The translations under genes and the position numbers were made by a program. A DNA stretch of 64,000 bases from Hymenobacter armeniacus (lineage in GTDB: Bacteria; Bacteroidota; Bacteroidia; Cytophagales; Hymenobacteraceae), in contig NZ_JACXAC010000003.1 in assembly GCF_014699055.1 (NCBI RefSeq), forward strand, positions 186,001 through 250,000, given 5' to 3'. The notes beneath the pieces are model-generated. The model was not told the DNA's origin, did not search any database, and saw nothing but the letters and a program-made list of their open reading frames with translations. Positions 25,778 to 34,237 of this stretch are shown here, one piece after another. Each line of letters begins with the position of its first letter. Positions within the stretch are counted from its first letter, which is position 1.

Positions 25778-26722
25778 ATGAACCCGAACCTGCTCCCCTA
25801 TACTTCCTTGCCCGCCGAGCGCATCGGCATTCACCCACCCGTCGAGCTGCCGGCCGCCATTCGCCTGGGCACCGTGCACTTGGCAGTGGCCAGCCTCGAC
25901 CGCTCGCTGTCCTTCTACGAGGGCGTGCTGGGCTTTCAGCGGCTGCGCCGCACCCCGGCCGCCGATGGCCAGCCCGCCACGGCCGAGCTGGGCGTGGCCG
26001 GCCGCCCCGACGACGTGCTGGTGGCCCTCTACGAGCAGCCCGACGCCCGCCCCGTGCCGCAGCGGGGCCGCCTGGGCATCTACCATTTTGCCCTGCTGCT
26101 GCCCACTCGCGCCGACCTGGGTCGTTTTCTGCGGCACGCCCAGGCGCTGGGCGTGCACGTGGGCTCGTCTGACCACCGCTACAGCGAGGCCACCTACCTC
26201 ACCGACCCCGACGGCTTCACCGTCGAAGTGTACCGCGACCGGCCCCGCGCGGAGTGGTGGGTGTCGGCGAAGGGCGAAATTCAGGCGGCCCTCGACCCGC
26301 TCGATGCGGTGGGCGTGCTGCAGGCGGCCGGCACCACGGCCTGGCAGGGCCTGCCGGCCGGCACCACCATGGGCCACCTGCACTTTTACACGGGCGATTT
26401 GGCGCAGGCCGCCGCGTTTTACCACGAGGCGTTGGGCTTCGACGTGATGACCTGGAGCCTGCCGGGCGCCCTATTTGTGGCAGCCGGCGGCTACCACCAC
26501 CACCTGGGGCTCAACGTGTGGGCGGCGGGCTCGCCCGCCGCCACCGCGGCCGATGCCCGCCTGCTCCGCTGGGAGCTGTGGTGGCCCGATGCCGCCACCC
26601 GGGATGCCGCCGCTGGCCGCCTGCAAGCAGCCGGCTACCCCGTGGAGCCTACCGCCGCCGGGCCCCTCGTCACCGACCCCTGGGGCATTCGCCTGCTGCT
26701 GCGCGCCGAGCCATCTGCTTAA
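25778..26722 (+). CDS. VOC-family ring-cleavage dioxygenase (CatE-like)
   Basis: This 314-residue protein has two tandem vicinal-oxygen-chelate halves. The first has VHLAVASLDRSLSFYEGVLGF and ends TDPDGFTVEVYRDRP; the second has MGHLHFYTGDLAQAAAFYHE and ends DPWGIRLLL. Fe(II) ligands are expected from the His of GHLHFY, a second His and a C-terminal acidic residue; the second half ends with IRLLL rather than an E, so the metal site needs checking. The family includes catechol-2,3-dioxygenase CatE and MhqO-like quinone-stress enzymes. ATG 25778 starts a natural N-terminus. Confidence 0.85.
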   Translation: MNPNLLPYTSLPAERIGIHPPVELPAAIRLGTVHLAVASLDRSLSFYEGVLGFQRLRRTPAADGQPATAELGVAGRPDDVLVALYEQPDARPVPQRGRLGIYHFALLLPTRADLGRFLRHAQALGVHVGSSDHRYSEATYLTDPDGFTVEVYRDRPRAEWWVSAKGEIQAALDPLDAVGVLQAAGTTAWQGLPAGTTMGHLHFYTGDLAQAAAFYHEALGFDVMTWSLPGALFVAAGGYHHHLGLNVWAAGSPAATAADARLLRWELWWPDAATRDAAAGRLQAAGYPVEPTAAGPLVTDPWGIRLLLRAEPSA

Positions 26723-26851
26723 CCGAAGCCATTGATTGCTACTGCTTGAATGACGTGGCTGACCGCATGAAAGTTAGTGGAAGATAGGTCCGCGGTAGGA
26801 GCGCCTGAAATACGTTGCCAATGCTCCGCGACGACAATTAGAAGCCAAACT

Positions 26852-26895
26852 TTTGGATATGCTGAACAATGTATGTACATTTGATGTATGTACAT
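26852..26895 (+). promoter_or_regulatory. Promoter with overlapping tandem TGTATGTACAT operator
   Basis: TTTG (26852-26855), a 20-base spacer and a perfect TACATTTG (26876-26883) form a consensus promoter. The -7 box lies inside a 15-base direct repeat: TGTATGTACAT occurs at 26870-26880 and again at 26885-26895. Each copy holds the palindrome ATGTACAT, so a dimeric repressor could block the promoter by binding both. Confidence 0.7.
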
Positions 26896-26952
26896 GTAAA
26901 AAGTGGTCTTAGTACAACATAGACCATTCATCCCCGACGTTCCTCATCTCTC

Positions 26953-27972
26953 ATGGAAATTGGCATTGATAGTTTCGCCTCGCACCTGCTGCAAAACGGC
27001 GGCACGCCCCTAAGCGGGCAGGAGGCCATGCGGCTGCTGCTCGAGCGCATTGAGCGCGCCGACCAAGTGGGCCTCGACGTGTTCGGCATTGGCGAGCACC
27101 ACCGGGCCGAATACCTCGACTCGGCCCCGGCCGTGATTCTGGCGGCCGCCGCGGCGCGCACGCAGCGCATCCGGCTGACGAGCGCCGTGACGGTGCTCTC
27201 GGCCGCCGACCCCGTGCGCGTGTTTCAGGAATACGCCACGCTGGACCTGATTTCGCAGGGCCGCGCCGAAATGGTGGTCGGAAGGGGCTCGTCCACCGAG
27301 GCGTTTCCGCTGTTTGGCTTCAGCCTCAACGACTACGACGAGCTGTTTGCCGAAAAGCTCGACCTGCTGCTGGCCATCCGCGACACCGAGCACATTCGCT
27401 GGCAGGGACAGTACCGGCCCACGCTCACCGGGCAGGGCGTGTACCCGCGGCCGGCGCAGGCGCAGCTGCCCATCTGGCTGGGCGTGGGCGGCACACCCGA
27501 GTCGTTTGTGCGGGCCGGCGCCCTGGGCCTGCCGCTGATGGTGGCCATCATCGGGGGCGACACCCACCGCTTCCGGCCCCTCATCGACCTTTACCGCGAG
27601 GCGGGCCGCCGCGCCGGCCACGCCCCCGAACGGCTGAAAGTGGGCCTGCACTCCTTGGGCTACGTGGCCCCGACCACCGAAGAAGCCGTGGCCGACTTCG
27701 TGCCCGGCTACCTGGAAACCTTCAGCAAGCGGGCCCGCGAGCGGGGCGGCAGCCCACTCACGCGCTACCATTTCGACGCGCAGGCCGGGCCGCTAGGAGC
27801 CCTGCTGGTGGGTAGCCCCGAAGAAGTAGCGGCCAAAATTTTGCGCCACGCCGAAGCGCTGGGCGGCATTTCGCGGGTCACGTTTCAGATGGACGTGGCC
27901 GTGCTGCCGCACGAGAAAATCCTGCGTGCCACGGAGCTACTGGGCGCCCGCGTGGCCCCGCTGCTGCGCTAA
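26953..27972 (+). CDS. LLM-class flavin-dependent oxidoreductase (luciferase-like)
   Basis: This 339-residue single-subunit flavin monooxygenase of the bacterial luciferase superfamily has no light-emitting role implied. Family signs are the start MEIGIDSFASHLLQ, FGIGEHHRAEYL, TSAVTVLSAADPVRVFQEYA, AEMVVGRGSSTEAFPLFG and LPIWLGVGGTPESF. It uses FMNH2 from a partner reductase. The gene has its own strong promoter with a tandem operator; an upstream VOC gene and this one may both answer electrophile or quinone stress. A long terminator follows. Confidence 0.9.
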   Translation: MEIGIDSFASHLLQNGGTPLSGQEAMRLLLERIERADQVGLDVFGIGEHHRAEYLDSAPAVILAAAAARTQRIRLTSAVTVLSAADPVRVFQEYATLDLISQGRAEMVVGRGSSTEAFPLFGFSLNDYDELFAEKLDLLLAIRDTEHIRWQGQYRPTLTGQGVYPRPAQAQLPIWLGVGGTPESFVRAGALGLPLMVAIIGGDTHRFRPLIDLYREAGRRAGHAPERLKVGLHSLGYVAPTTEEAVADFVPGYLETFSKRARERGGSPLTRYHFDAQAGPLGALLVGSPEEVAAKILRHAEALGGISRVTFQMDVAVLPHEKILRATELLGARVAPLLR

Positions 27973-27978
27973 GCCGTT

Positions 27979-28047
27979 CGGCGTTCGGTATACACAAAAA
28001 GCCCTTCGGCGCCGTGCCGGAGGGCTTTTTGTGTATACCGAACGCCG
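27979..28047. terminator. Very long bidirectional terminator
   Basis: Inverted arms of 32 bases (27979-28010 and 28016-28047) with one G-T mismatch enclose a five-base loop. Each arm contains a GCCC stem flanked by five A or T, so it can stop transcription from both the oxidoreductase and the convergent usp gene. Confidence 0.85.
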
Positions 28048-28048
28048 G

Positions 28049-28867
28049 CTATTGCGCGGGCAGCACCAGCACGGGCAGCTTGCTTTCGAGCATCACCTGG
28101 GCCGTCACGCTGCGGTGGAACAGGTTGCCCATGAAGCTGCGGCGCCGGGCAATGAGCACCACCAGGTCGTAGTCGGCGGGCTGGGCGGCGCGGAGGATGC
28201 CGGCGGCGGGCTGCTCGCTGACCACGGTGCGGCACTGGGCCGGGGGCAGGTCCAGCACGAGCCCGGTGCGCATCACCGAGTCGAGCACCAGGGGTGGCAG
28301 CTCGTCGGGGCCGGTTTCGGGCACCACGTGAAACACGGTGATGCCGGCCCCGAGGGCGGCCAGCAGGTGGCGGACGGTGCCGGCGTGTTCGCCCAGCGAG
28401 AAGGAGCCGCCGTCGATGGCCAGCAGCACGCGGCGGGGCGGGGCCGTGGAGCCGACGCCGTGGGGCACCACCAGCATGGGGTAGGGGGCGGTGCGCAGCA
28501 GGTCGAGCGAGGTGGTTTGCACCAGCTCGTCGGGCGTGTCGGAGTAGTCGGGGCGGCCCAGCACCACCAGCAGCGGGTGGTGGCGGCTGATGGCGTCGGC
28601 CACGGCGTCGGCCACGCGGCCGTGGCCCACTTCGGCCACCACGGGCACGGGCAGGCTGCTGGCCACGCTGTTGAGGGCCAGCCGAATGGCTTCCTGGCTC
28701 AGGTTGGAGATGCTGCCCGTGAGGGCCTCGGGGTCGAGGAGGGAGTCGCGGCGCACGTGCAGCAGCACCAGGCGGGCGCCCAGCGGGCCGGCCAGGTTGG
28801 TGGCGTAGTCCAGGGCCTTGTTGGCGGCCTGAAAGAAATCGGTTAGGATGAGTAAGGAGGCGTCCAT
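28049..28867 (-). CDS. Universal stress protein (tandem UspA domains)
   Basis: This 272-residue cytoplasmic protein has two Usp-type Rossmann halves. The first begins SLLILTDFFQAANKALDYATNLAGPL and includes LVLLHVRRDS. The second begins VLLAIDGGSFSLGEH and ends RRRSFMGNLFHRSVTAQVML then LPVLVLPAQ, the conserved C-terminal signature of this set of proteins. I chose ATG 28867, which starts at the first beta strand. A weak pair of CTGAY boxes lies upstream with a TTTG at 28901-28904 (minus strand), shared with the divergent MBL gene. Confidence 0.88.
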   Translation of the reverse strand: MDASLLILTDFFQAANKALDYATNLAGPLGARLVLLHVRRDSLLDPEALTGSISNLSQEAIRLALNSVASSLPVPVVAEVGHGRVADAVADAISRHHPLLVVLGRPDYSDTPDELVQTTSLDLLRTAPYPMLVVPHGVGSTAPPRRVLLAIDGGSFSLGEHAGTVRHLLAALGAGITVFHVVPETGPDELPPLVLDSVMRTGLVLDLPPAQCRTVVSEQPAAGILRAAQPADYDLVVLIARRRSFMGNLFHRSVTAQVMLESKLPVLVLPAQ

Positions 28868-28900
28868 GAGGCGTGGCAAAAAACGGGGGATTTCCTGCGG

Positions 28901-28997
28901 CAAAGCTCCGGCCTAGTCCGGGCGGCGGACCTGCGCAAAATTAGCCAAACGCCTGACATTGCTCATGTGCCGGCGGCCGAAACGGTGAGAACCTTTG
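28901..28997. promoter_or_regulatory. Divergent regulatory region with degraded CTGAY-N4-RTCAG boxes
   Basis: Box A is CTGACATTGCTCAT (28953-28966), one half site perfect. On the minus strand a degraded second box lies exactly 22 bp further (28931-28944) and TTTG ends 52 bases past box A (at 28901). This is the same geometry as the perfect sites elsewhere in the cluster. On the plus strand a TTTG ends at 28997, 37.5 bases from the centre of box A. The site would serve both usp and the MBL gene. Confidence 0.5.
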
Positions 28998-29025
28998 CAC
29001 TATCATCTTCTTCAGCCTCAGGTCC

Positions 29026-30423
29026 ATGAACGTTCATCTGCAATTTCTGGGGGCGGCCCATTGCGTCACGGGTTCGAAGTACCTGCTCACGCTGGAAAGC
29101 GCCGGCGCCCAGCACCGCGTCATGGTCGACTGCGGCCTGTTTCAGGGCTTTAAGGAGCTGCGCCTGCGCAACCGCGAGAAGCTGCCCCTGGCGCCGGCCG
29201 ACGTAGAGGCCGTCATCCTGACCCACGCCCACCTCGACCACAGCGGCTACCTGCCCAAGCTGGTGAAGGACGGCTTCCGGGGCCGCATCCTGTGCACCGA
29301 GGCCACGGCCGACCTTCTCAGCATCATGCTGCTCGACTCGGCCAAATTGCAGGAGGAAGAAGCCGCCTACGCCAACCAAAAAGGCTATTCCAAGCACCAC
29401 CCGGCCCTGCCGCTCTACACCCAGGCCGATGTGGCGCAGGTGCTGGCGCTGGTGGAAAGCGTGGCCTACGAGGCGCCCCTGGCCCTGCTCGGCGGCCGGC
29501 TCACGCTCACTTTCCGCGACGCGGGCCACATCCTGGGCTCGGCCATCGCCGAGCTCGACGTGCAGGGCGAGCACCAGCGCCGGCACCTGGTGTTTTCGGG
29601 CGACCTAGGCCGCTACGACAACCCCGTGCTGCACGACCCCGCCCGCGTGGCCCACGCCGACGTGCTACTGGTGGAGTCGACCTACGGCGACCGCAACACC
29701 CGCTTGGCCGACCCCGAAACCGTGCTGGCCCGTACCGTGAACGAGGCCCTGGACCGCGGCGGCGTGCTGCTCATCGCGGCCTTTGCCGTGGGCCGCACGC
29801 AGGCCCTGCTCTACTACCTCAAGAAGCTGCTGGCCGCCGGCCGCATTCCGCCGGTGCCGGTGTACGTCGACAGCCCCATGGCCCTGCGCGTGGCCGACCT
29901 CTACCCGCGCCACCCCGCCGCCCACCGCCTGGGGCACGGCAACGTGTTCGATTTTAACGGCCTGCACCTGGTGGCAGAAGCGGAACAATCGAAGGCCCTG
30001 AACCAGAAAACCAGCCTGGGCATCATCCTCTCGGCCAGCGGCATGTGCACGGGCGGGCGCATCGTGCACCACCTGCACCACCGCCTGCCCCGGCCCACCG
30101 ACACGGTGCTGCTCGTTGGCTACCAGGCCGAGGGCACCCGCGGCCGCCGCCTGCTGGCCGGCGAGAAGGAAATCAAAATGTTTGGCGAGCTGGTGCCCGT
30201 GCGCTGCCGCGTCGAGCACCTCGACGGGTTTTCGGCCCACGCCGACCGCCAGGATTTGCTGCGCTGGCTCGACCAGCTGCAGCCGCCGCCTGCGCGCACG
30301 TTTGTGGTGCACGGCGAGCCACCCGCGGCCGAAGACCTGGCCGCCACCCTGCGCCAGCGCCACTGGCCGCAGGTGGAGGTGCCCGAGTACCTCGAAAGCG
30401 TGCAGCTTTTCGAAGGCCTATGA
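29026..30423 (+). CDS. MBL-fold beta-CASP metallo-hydrolase (CPSF73/RNase-like)
   Basis: This 465-residue zinc hydrolase has the metallo-beta-lactamase motifs ILTHAHLDHSGYLP (HxHxDH), DAGHILGSA and FSGDLGR, followed by a beta-CASP domain with VESTYGDR, IAAFAVGRTQALLYYL, SASGMCTGGRIVHHL and the final FSAHADR. This arrangement is that of the mRNA 3'-processing nuclease family and bacterial homologues, predicted to act on RNA. It is often seen next to universal stress proteins. The start ATG 29026 gives MNVHLQFLGAAHCVTGS, the canonical first strand. Confidence 0.9.
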   Translation: MNVHLQFLGAAHCVTGSKYLLTLESAGAQHRVMVDCGLFQGFKELRLRNREKLPLAPADVEAVILTHAHLDHSGYLPKLVKDGFRGRILCTEATADLLSIMLLDSAKLQEEEAAYANQKGYSKHHPALPLYTQADVAQVLALVESVAYEAPLALLGGRLTLTFRDAGHILGSAIAELDVQGEHQRRHLVFSGDLGRYDNPVLHDPARVAHADVLLVESTYGDRNTRLADPETVLARTVNEALDRGGVLLIAAFAVGRTQALLYYLKKLLAAGRIPPVPVYVDSPMALRVADLYPRHPAAHRLGHGNVFDFNGLHLVAEAEQSKALNQKTSLGIILSASGMCTGGRIVHHLHHRLPRPTDTVLLVGYQAEGTRGRRLLAGEKEIKMFGELVPVRCRVEHLDGFSAHADRQDLLRWLDQLQPPPARTFVVHGEPPAAEDLAATLRQRHWPQVEVPEYLESVQLFEGL

Positions 30424-30461
30424 TTATTAGTAAAGTACTTGTCAATCAAGCATTCCGGGTC

Positions 30462-31973
30462 ATGAAGTCGAACCGTATATTCGGGCTGTTGCTGGGGTTG
30501 TGCTGGGCTGGCCGCGCCGCCTTGGGCCAACAGCCGGGGGGCGTCATTCCGCCGGTGGTCGTGCCGCCGATGGTCGATGAGCTGGTGATTACCAACGTGA
30601 GCGTGGTGGATGTCGATTTGGGCGAAATCGACCCCCACCAGAACGTAGTGATGCGCGACGGCTTCATCATCTCGGTGGGCAAATGGGTGCCGGCCGGCCG
30701 GGGCGTGCCCACCGTCGACGGCACCGGCAAGTACCTGGTGCCCGGGCTTTGGGACGGCCACACCCACGCCCTGGCCTCGGCCGCCGAGGAGCGCATGGCC
30801 CTGCCGCTGTACGTGGCCCATGGCATCACCAGCATCCGCGACGTGACCACGGCCCGGCGCCTCAACGACCTGCTGCGCACCTACCAAGCCCTCGAAACCG
30901 GCCGCCGCGTGGGCCCGCGCATTGAGCTGGCCGGCCCCGTGCTCAACGGCTCGGCCACGGAGCGCAGCGGGCTGGGCCTCGCGGCCACCCGCGCCGAAGG
31001 CCGCGCCCAGGCCGAAAGCCTCATCAAGGCCGGCTGGTGCAGCCTGCAAACCGGCCCGCTGCTCTCGCACGACGCTTTTTGGGGCGTGGCCGCCGCCGCC
31101 GAGGAAGCCCGCGTGCACCTCACCGGCCCCGTGCCCGAGGCCGTGCCCGTGCTCGACGCCATCGGGGCCGGCCAGCGCGGCATCGACCACCCCGACAAGC
31201 TGCTGCTGGCCTGCTCCGCCCGCGAGGCCGAGCTGGTGGACGCGCGCGCCCAGGCCCTGGCCGGTCCGCGTCCGCTCACCACCCTGCAGGCCCGCGTGAA
31301 AGCCCAGCAGCCGCTCATCTTGGCCAGCTTCAGCGCCGAACGCTGCGCGGCCCTGGCCCAGGCCCTGGAGCAGTACCGCACCTTTGTGGTGCCCGCGCTG
31401 GGGGCGCAGGACTTTGCCCTGGGGCGCGAGCCCGACCCAGCCGACCCGCGCTTTCGCGCCGTGCCGGCCGCTGTGCGCCAGCAGTGGGCGCGGGCGTCGC
31501 ACGCCCGGCCGCGCCTTACGGCGGACCGCCGGGCCCGGCTGCAGGCCCTCGACTCGCTGCAGCGGGGCATGATTGCCGCGTTTGGCCGGCAGGGGGTGCG
31601 CCTGGTGGCGGGGTCCGATGCGGGCTCGGCCACGCCCAACCTCTTCCACGGCAGCAGCCTGCACGACGAGCTGGAGCGCCTCGTGGCCATCGGCCTCACG
31701 CCCGCCGAGGCCCTGCGCGCCGGCACCGTGAACCCCGCCATGGCCATGGGCCGCGGCTTCGACCTCGGCCGCATTCGCGCGGGCTACCTCGCCGATGCCG
31801 TGCTGCTGAACGCCAACCCGCTCACCGACGTCCACAACCTGCGCCTGATAGAGGCCGTGGTGCTGCGCGGCCGCCTCTTCGACTTGCCGGCACTGGCCAA
31901 GCTGGCCCACGATGCCGAGAAGGCCGCGGCCATGGAAGACGCCGCAGCGCACGCCACGGCCGTGGTGCGCTAG
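30462..31973 (+). CDS. Exported amidohydrolase-family protein
   Basis: This 503-residue protein has a signal peptide (MKSNRIFGLLLGLCWAGRAALGQ) and a metal-dependent TIM-barrel hydrolase domain. It has LVPGLWDGHTHALA (HxH ligands), VAHGITSIRDVTT, a C-terminal LVAGSDAGSATPN (metal Asp) and LGRIRAGYLADAVLL. It resembles periplasmic imidazolonepropionase/prolidase-like amidohydrolases. The central part between about residues 190 and 330 is divergent. It begins 38 bases after the MBL gene, so cotranscription is likely. The substrate cannot be inferred. Confidence 0.85.
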   Translation: MKSNRIFGLLLGLCWAGRAALGQQPGGVIPPVVVPPMVDELVITNVSVVDVDLGEIDPHQNVVMRDGFIISVGKWVPAGRGVPTVDGTGKYLVPGLWDGHTHALASAAEERMALPLYVAHGITSIRDVTTARRLNDLLRTYQALETGRRVGPRIELAGPVLNGSATERSGLGLAATRAEGRAQAESLIKAGWCSLQTGPLLSHDAFWGVAAAAEEARVHLTGPVPEAVPVLDAIGAGQRGIDHPDKLLLACSAREAELVDARAQALAGPRPLTTLQARVKAQQPLILASFSAERCAALAQALEQYRTFVVPALGAQDFALGREPDPADPRFRAVPAAVRQQWARASHARPRLTADRRARLQALDSLQRGMIAAFGRQGVRLVAGSDAGSATPNLFHGSSLHDELERLVAIGLTPAEALRAGTVNPAMAMGRGFDLGRIRAGYLADAVLLNANPLTDVHNLRLIEAVVLRGRLFDLPALAKLAHDAEKAAAMEDAAAHATAVVR

Positions 31974-32091
31974 CCAAAGCTCGTCGTTTTTGGAAGGCAG
32001 GGCAGCTGACTTTGGAAGTGAGCCTGTTAAAGGTCATGCATTGATTTTCAATTGAATATTGCTATCGGTTTTGCCTGGTGCAGCCAGCGGG

Positions 32092-32131
32092 CCGGTCTTC
32101 GTTCGCACGATTTCGTTCTCGCGAAGACCGG
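32092..32131. repeat. Intergenic inverted repeat
   Basis: CCGGTCTTCG (32092-32101) is inverted at 32122-32131. It lies in the 266-base gap between the amidohydrolase and L,D-transpeptidase genes, where nothing else stands out. It may be a terminator, but no T run follows. Confidence 0.5.
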
Positions 32132-32239
32132 AGCAGCCTTCCAATTCCGAAACCCACCGATGGGCGGTCGGGGTGCCCCACCTTCCTTCTCTTCTCTTGA
32201 AAAGTCTCCGGCTGCTGTGCTGTGAATGGATGTTTTACC

Positions 32240-33748
32240 ATGCTTGTGATGCGGCGCTGCCTGGCCTTGAGCCTGGCCGTGATTGTGCCGCGGTGCAGTC
32301 CGGCCCCGACCGCACCACGCAACCCCGTTGAAAACCTCGGTCAGCAAGCGCCGAATGCCCCGCTGCCCGCCCAGGATGTGCCCGTGGCTCCGCTGCTGCA
32401 GGCCCTGCTCGACACCGCTGCTGCTGGCAGCGCCCACGCCGCCGATGCCCGCCTGGGCCTGCAGGCCGGCCCCGATGTGCGGGCCCTCTACGACTCGGCC
32501 GACGCGCCCATCTGGACCACCGCCAGTGGCCTCACCGCCGACGCCGCGGCCGCGTGGCAGCAGCTGGGCCGCGCTGCGGAGTTTGGTCTGCCGGCCGACT
32601 ACGTGTCGGCCGCGCTGGCTGCCCTGCGCGATTCGCTGGCGCTGCCGGCGGGCCCGGCCCGGCGCAGCTGGCAGCGCGCCCGGCTGGACCTGCAGCTCAG
32701 CGACGCCGTGCTGCGGCTGATGCGCGACCTGCACCGCGGCCGCCTGCGCCCCCAGGCCGAGCCCGCCCGGGCCCGGGGCGGCGCGAAGTGGCAGCCCGCG
32801 GCCGTGCTCCGGGCCGCCCTGGGCCGGGGCACGGTGCCGGCCGCCATGCTTGCGGGCCAGCCCACCACCCGCGAGTACCGCCAGCTGCAGGCGGCGCTGG
32901 CGCGGTGGCGGGCCCGGCCCGTGCCGCCCGACTCGGCCGCTACGAACCGCGCCCGCTACCAGCAGGCCGCCCTCAACCTGGAGCGCTGGCGCTGGGAGGC
33001 GTGGGCGCCCACGCCGGAATACCTCTTCGTGAACCTGCCTGCCTACGAGCTGCAGGTGGTGGCGCACGACTCGGTGCGGCGCCGCCACCGCGTCATCGTC
33101 GGCAAGCCCGAAACGCCCACGCCCACGCTCAGCAGCGTCGTGCGCTACTTCACCCTGGCGCCCGACTGGCACGTGCCACGCTCCATTGCCACGAAGGAGA
33201 TACTGCCCCGCCTGCGGGAAGACCCCGGCTACCTGGCCCTGAACAACCTGGCCCTGTACGACCAGCAGGGCCGCCTGCTCGACCCCTTTGCCGTGAACTG
33301 GCGGGCCGTGACGGCCCAGCGCTTTCCTTACACCATCCGGCAGTCGGCGGGCTGCGACAATGCCCTTGGCAACGTGGTGTTTCGCTTTGCCAACCCCTAC
33401 GCCGTGTACCTGCACGACACGCCCATGCGGCAGTTTTTTGCCGCCCCGGCCCGGGCCTTCAGCCACGGCTGCGTGCGGCTGGCCGAGCCCCTGGCGCTGG
33501 CCGCCTACCTGCTGCGCCGCGAGGGCCGCCCGGTGCGCCTGCCCAGCGAGGCGGAGTGCGCCCGCCAGCCCGCGCCGCGCAACGTGCGCCTGGCGCGGCC
33601 TATGCCCATCTATATCCGCTACGCCACCTGCACCGCCGAGAACGGCCGGCTGCGGTTCTTCGCCGACGTGTACGGGCGCGACGAGCGGGTGCGGCGGGCC
33701 CTGTTTGGCCCCACGGCCGGGCCTGATGAAAATCAGGCCGCGAGGTAA
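32240..33748 (+). CDS. L,D-transpeptidase (YkuD domain, YcbB-like)
   Basis: This protein of about 502 residues makes 3-3 peptidoglycan crosslinks or attaches proteins to the wall. The N-terminal hydrophobic segment (CLALSLAVIVP) is a signal or anchor. A scaffold/linker region follows with ALYDSADAPIWTTASGLTADA, resembling the YcbB/LdtD N-terminal domain. The YkuD catalytic domain has LFVNLPAYELQVV, HRVIVGKPETPTP and the active-site motif SHGCVRLAEP with the nucleophile Cys. Starts at 32222 (GTG) and 32249 are alternatives. The 3' end overlaps a regulator box for the next operon. Confidence 0.9.
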   Translation: MLVMRRCLALSLAVIVPRCSPAPTAPRNPVENLGQQAPNAPLPAQDVPVAPLLQALLDTAAAGSAHAADARLGLQAGPDVRALYDSADAPIWTTASGLTADAAAAWQQLGRAAEFGLPADYVSAALAALRDSLALPAGPARRSWQRARLDLQLSDAVLRLMRDLHRGRLRPQAEPARARGGAKWQPAAVLRAALGRGTVPAAMLAGQPTTREYRQLQAALARWRARPVPPDSAATNRARYQQAALNLERWRWEAWAPTPEYLFVNLPAYELQVVAHDSVRRRHRVIVGKPETPTPTLSSVVRYFTLAPDWHVPRSIATKEILPRLREDPGYLALNNLALYDQQGRLLDPFAVNWRAVTAQRFPYTIRQSAGCDNALGNVVFRFANPYAVYLHDTPMRQFFAAPARAFSHGCVRLAEPLALAAYLLRREGRPVRLPSEAECARQPAPRNVRLARPMPIYIRYATCTAENGRLRFFADVYGRDERVRRALFGPTAGPDENQAAR

Positions 33749-33788
33749 TCAGCGTCAGGGCTTTGTCGGGTCGAGGATGTGAATTTTG
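33723..33788 (+). promoter_or_regulatory. Double-box promoter of the usp-ATPase operon
   Basis: Box A CTGATGAAAATCAG (33723-33736) is a perfect palindrome, extended to GGCCTGATGAAAATCAGGCC. Box B GTAATCAGCGTCAG (33745-33758) is a degraded copy 22 bp on. TTTG ends at 33788, exactly 52 bases after box A. The transcript would start near 33795, before the 33-codon frame. Box A lies within the end of the transpeptidase gene. Confidence 0.65.
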
Positions 33789-33841
33789 TAGTGTTCTCTT
33801 CACCCGCCCGGTGCTTTGGCAAGGGGCTTTTCTTTCCGGTC

Positions 33842-33943
33842 ATGATTACGCCCTCGCTCATGTTTTCGGTGCTGCTGCTGGCGGTGCTGGCCCTCACCAG
33901 CGCCTACTATCACGGCCGTTCGCAAGGCCCGGCCGCCCGCTAG
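33842..33943 (+). CDS. 33-residue small membrane peptide, first frame of the usp operon
   Basis: An ATG about 47 bases after the predicted transcription start opens a 33-codon frame: MITPSLMFSVLLLAVLALTS, then AYYHGRSQGPAAR and TAG. It has one transmembrane helix with a short, positively charged, cytoplasm-facing tail. Size and shape recall small subunits such as KdpF or CcoS-like stabilisers, but no family is recognised. It precedes three usp genes and a P-type ATPase and may assist that pump. Confidence 0.5.
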   Translation: MITPSLMFSVLLLAVLALTSAYYHGRSQGPAAR

Positions 33944-34237
33944 TGGCCCTGCCCGGCGCACGCCTCGGCCGGGCCCCTTGCCTGGCCGCGCAGGCGTGCG
34001 CGTCGGGCGCCTCCTTTCATTTTTGGGGCCATGTCTTCCACTTATTGCCCTTTGCCGTGCCCTTCCGCTCACGGCGGTGGCGAAGCTGCCCTGCCCGTGA
34101 GTCCTGCCACGCAGCTACGCGCCCTCGAAGCCGACGCCGCCATGGCCCTCGACGACTGGGGTGACCATTTCCCGCCGCTGCCGGCCCCGCGGCCCGCGGC
34201 CGCTTTTCGCATTAATCTACTTTTTGCCCTGCTGGCC

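Noticed and set aside
32041..32060. A canonical Fnr box (TTGAT-N4-ATCAA) at TTGATTTTCAATTGAA
   Set aside because: The right half is ATTGAA after the spacing is counted, not ATCAA, and it has no correctly spaced promoter.
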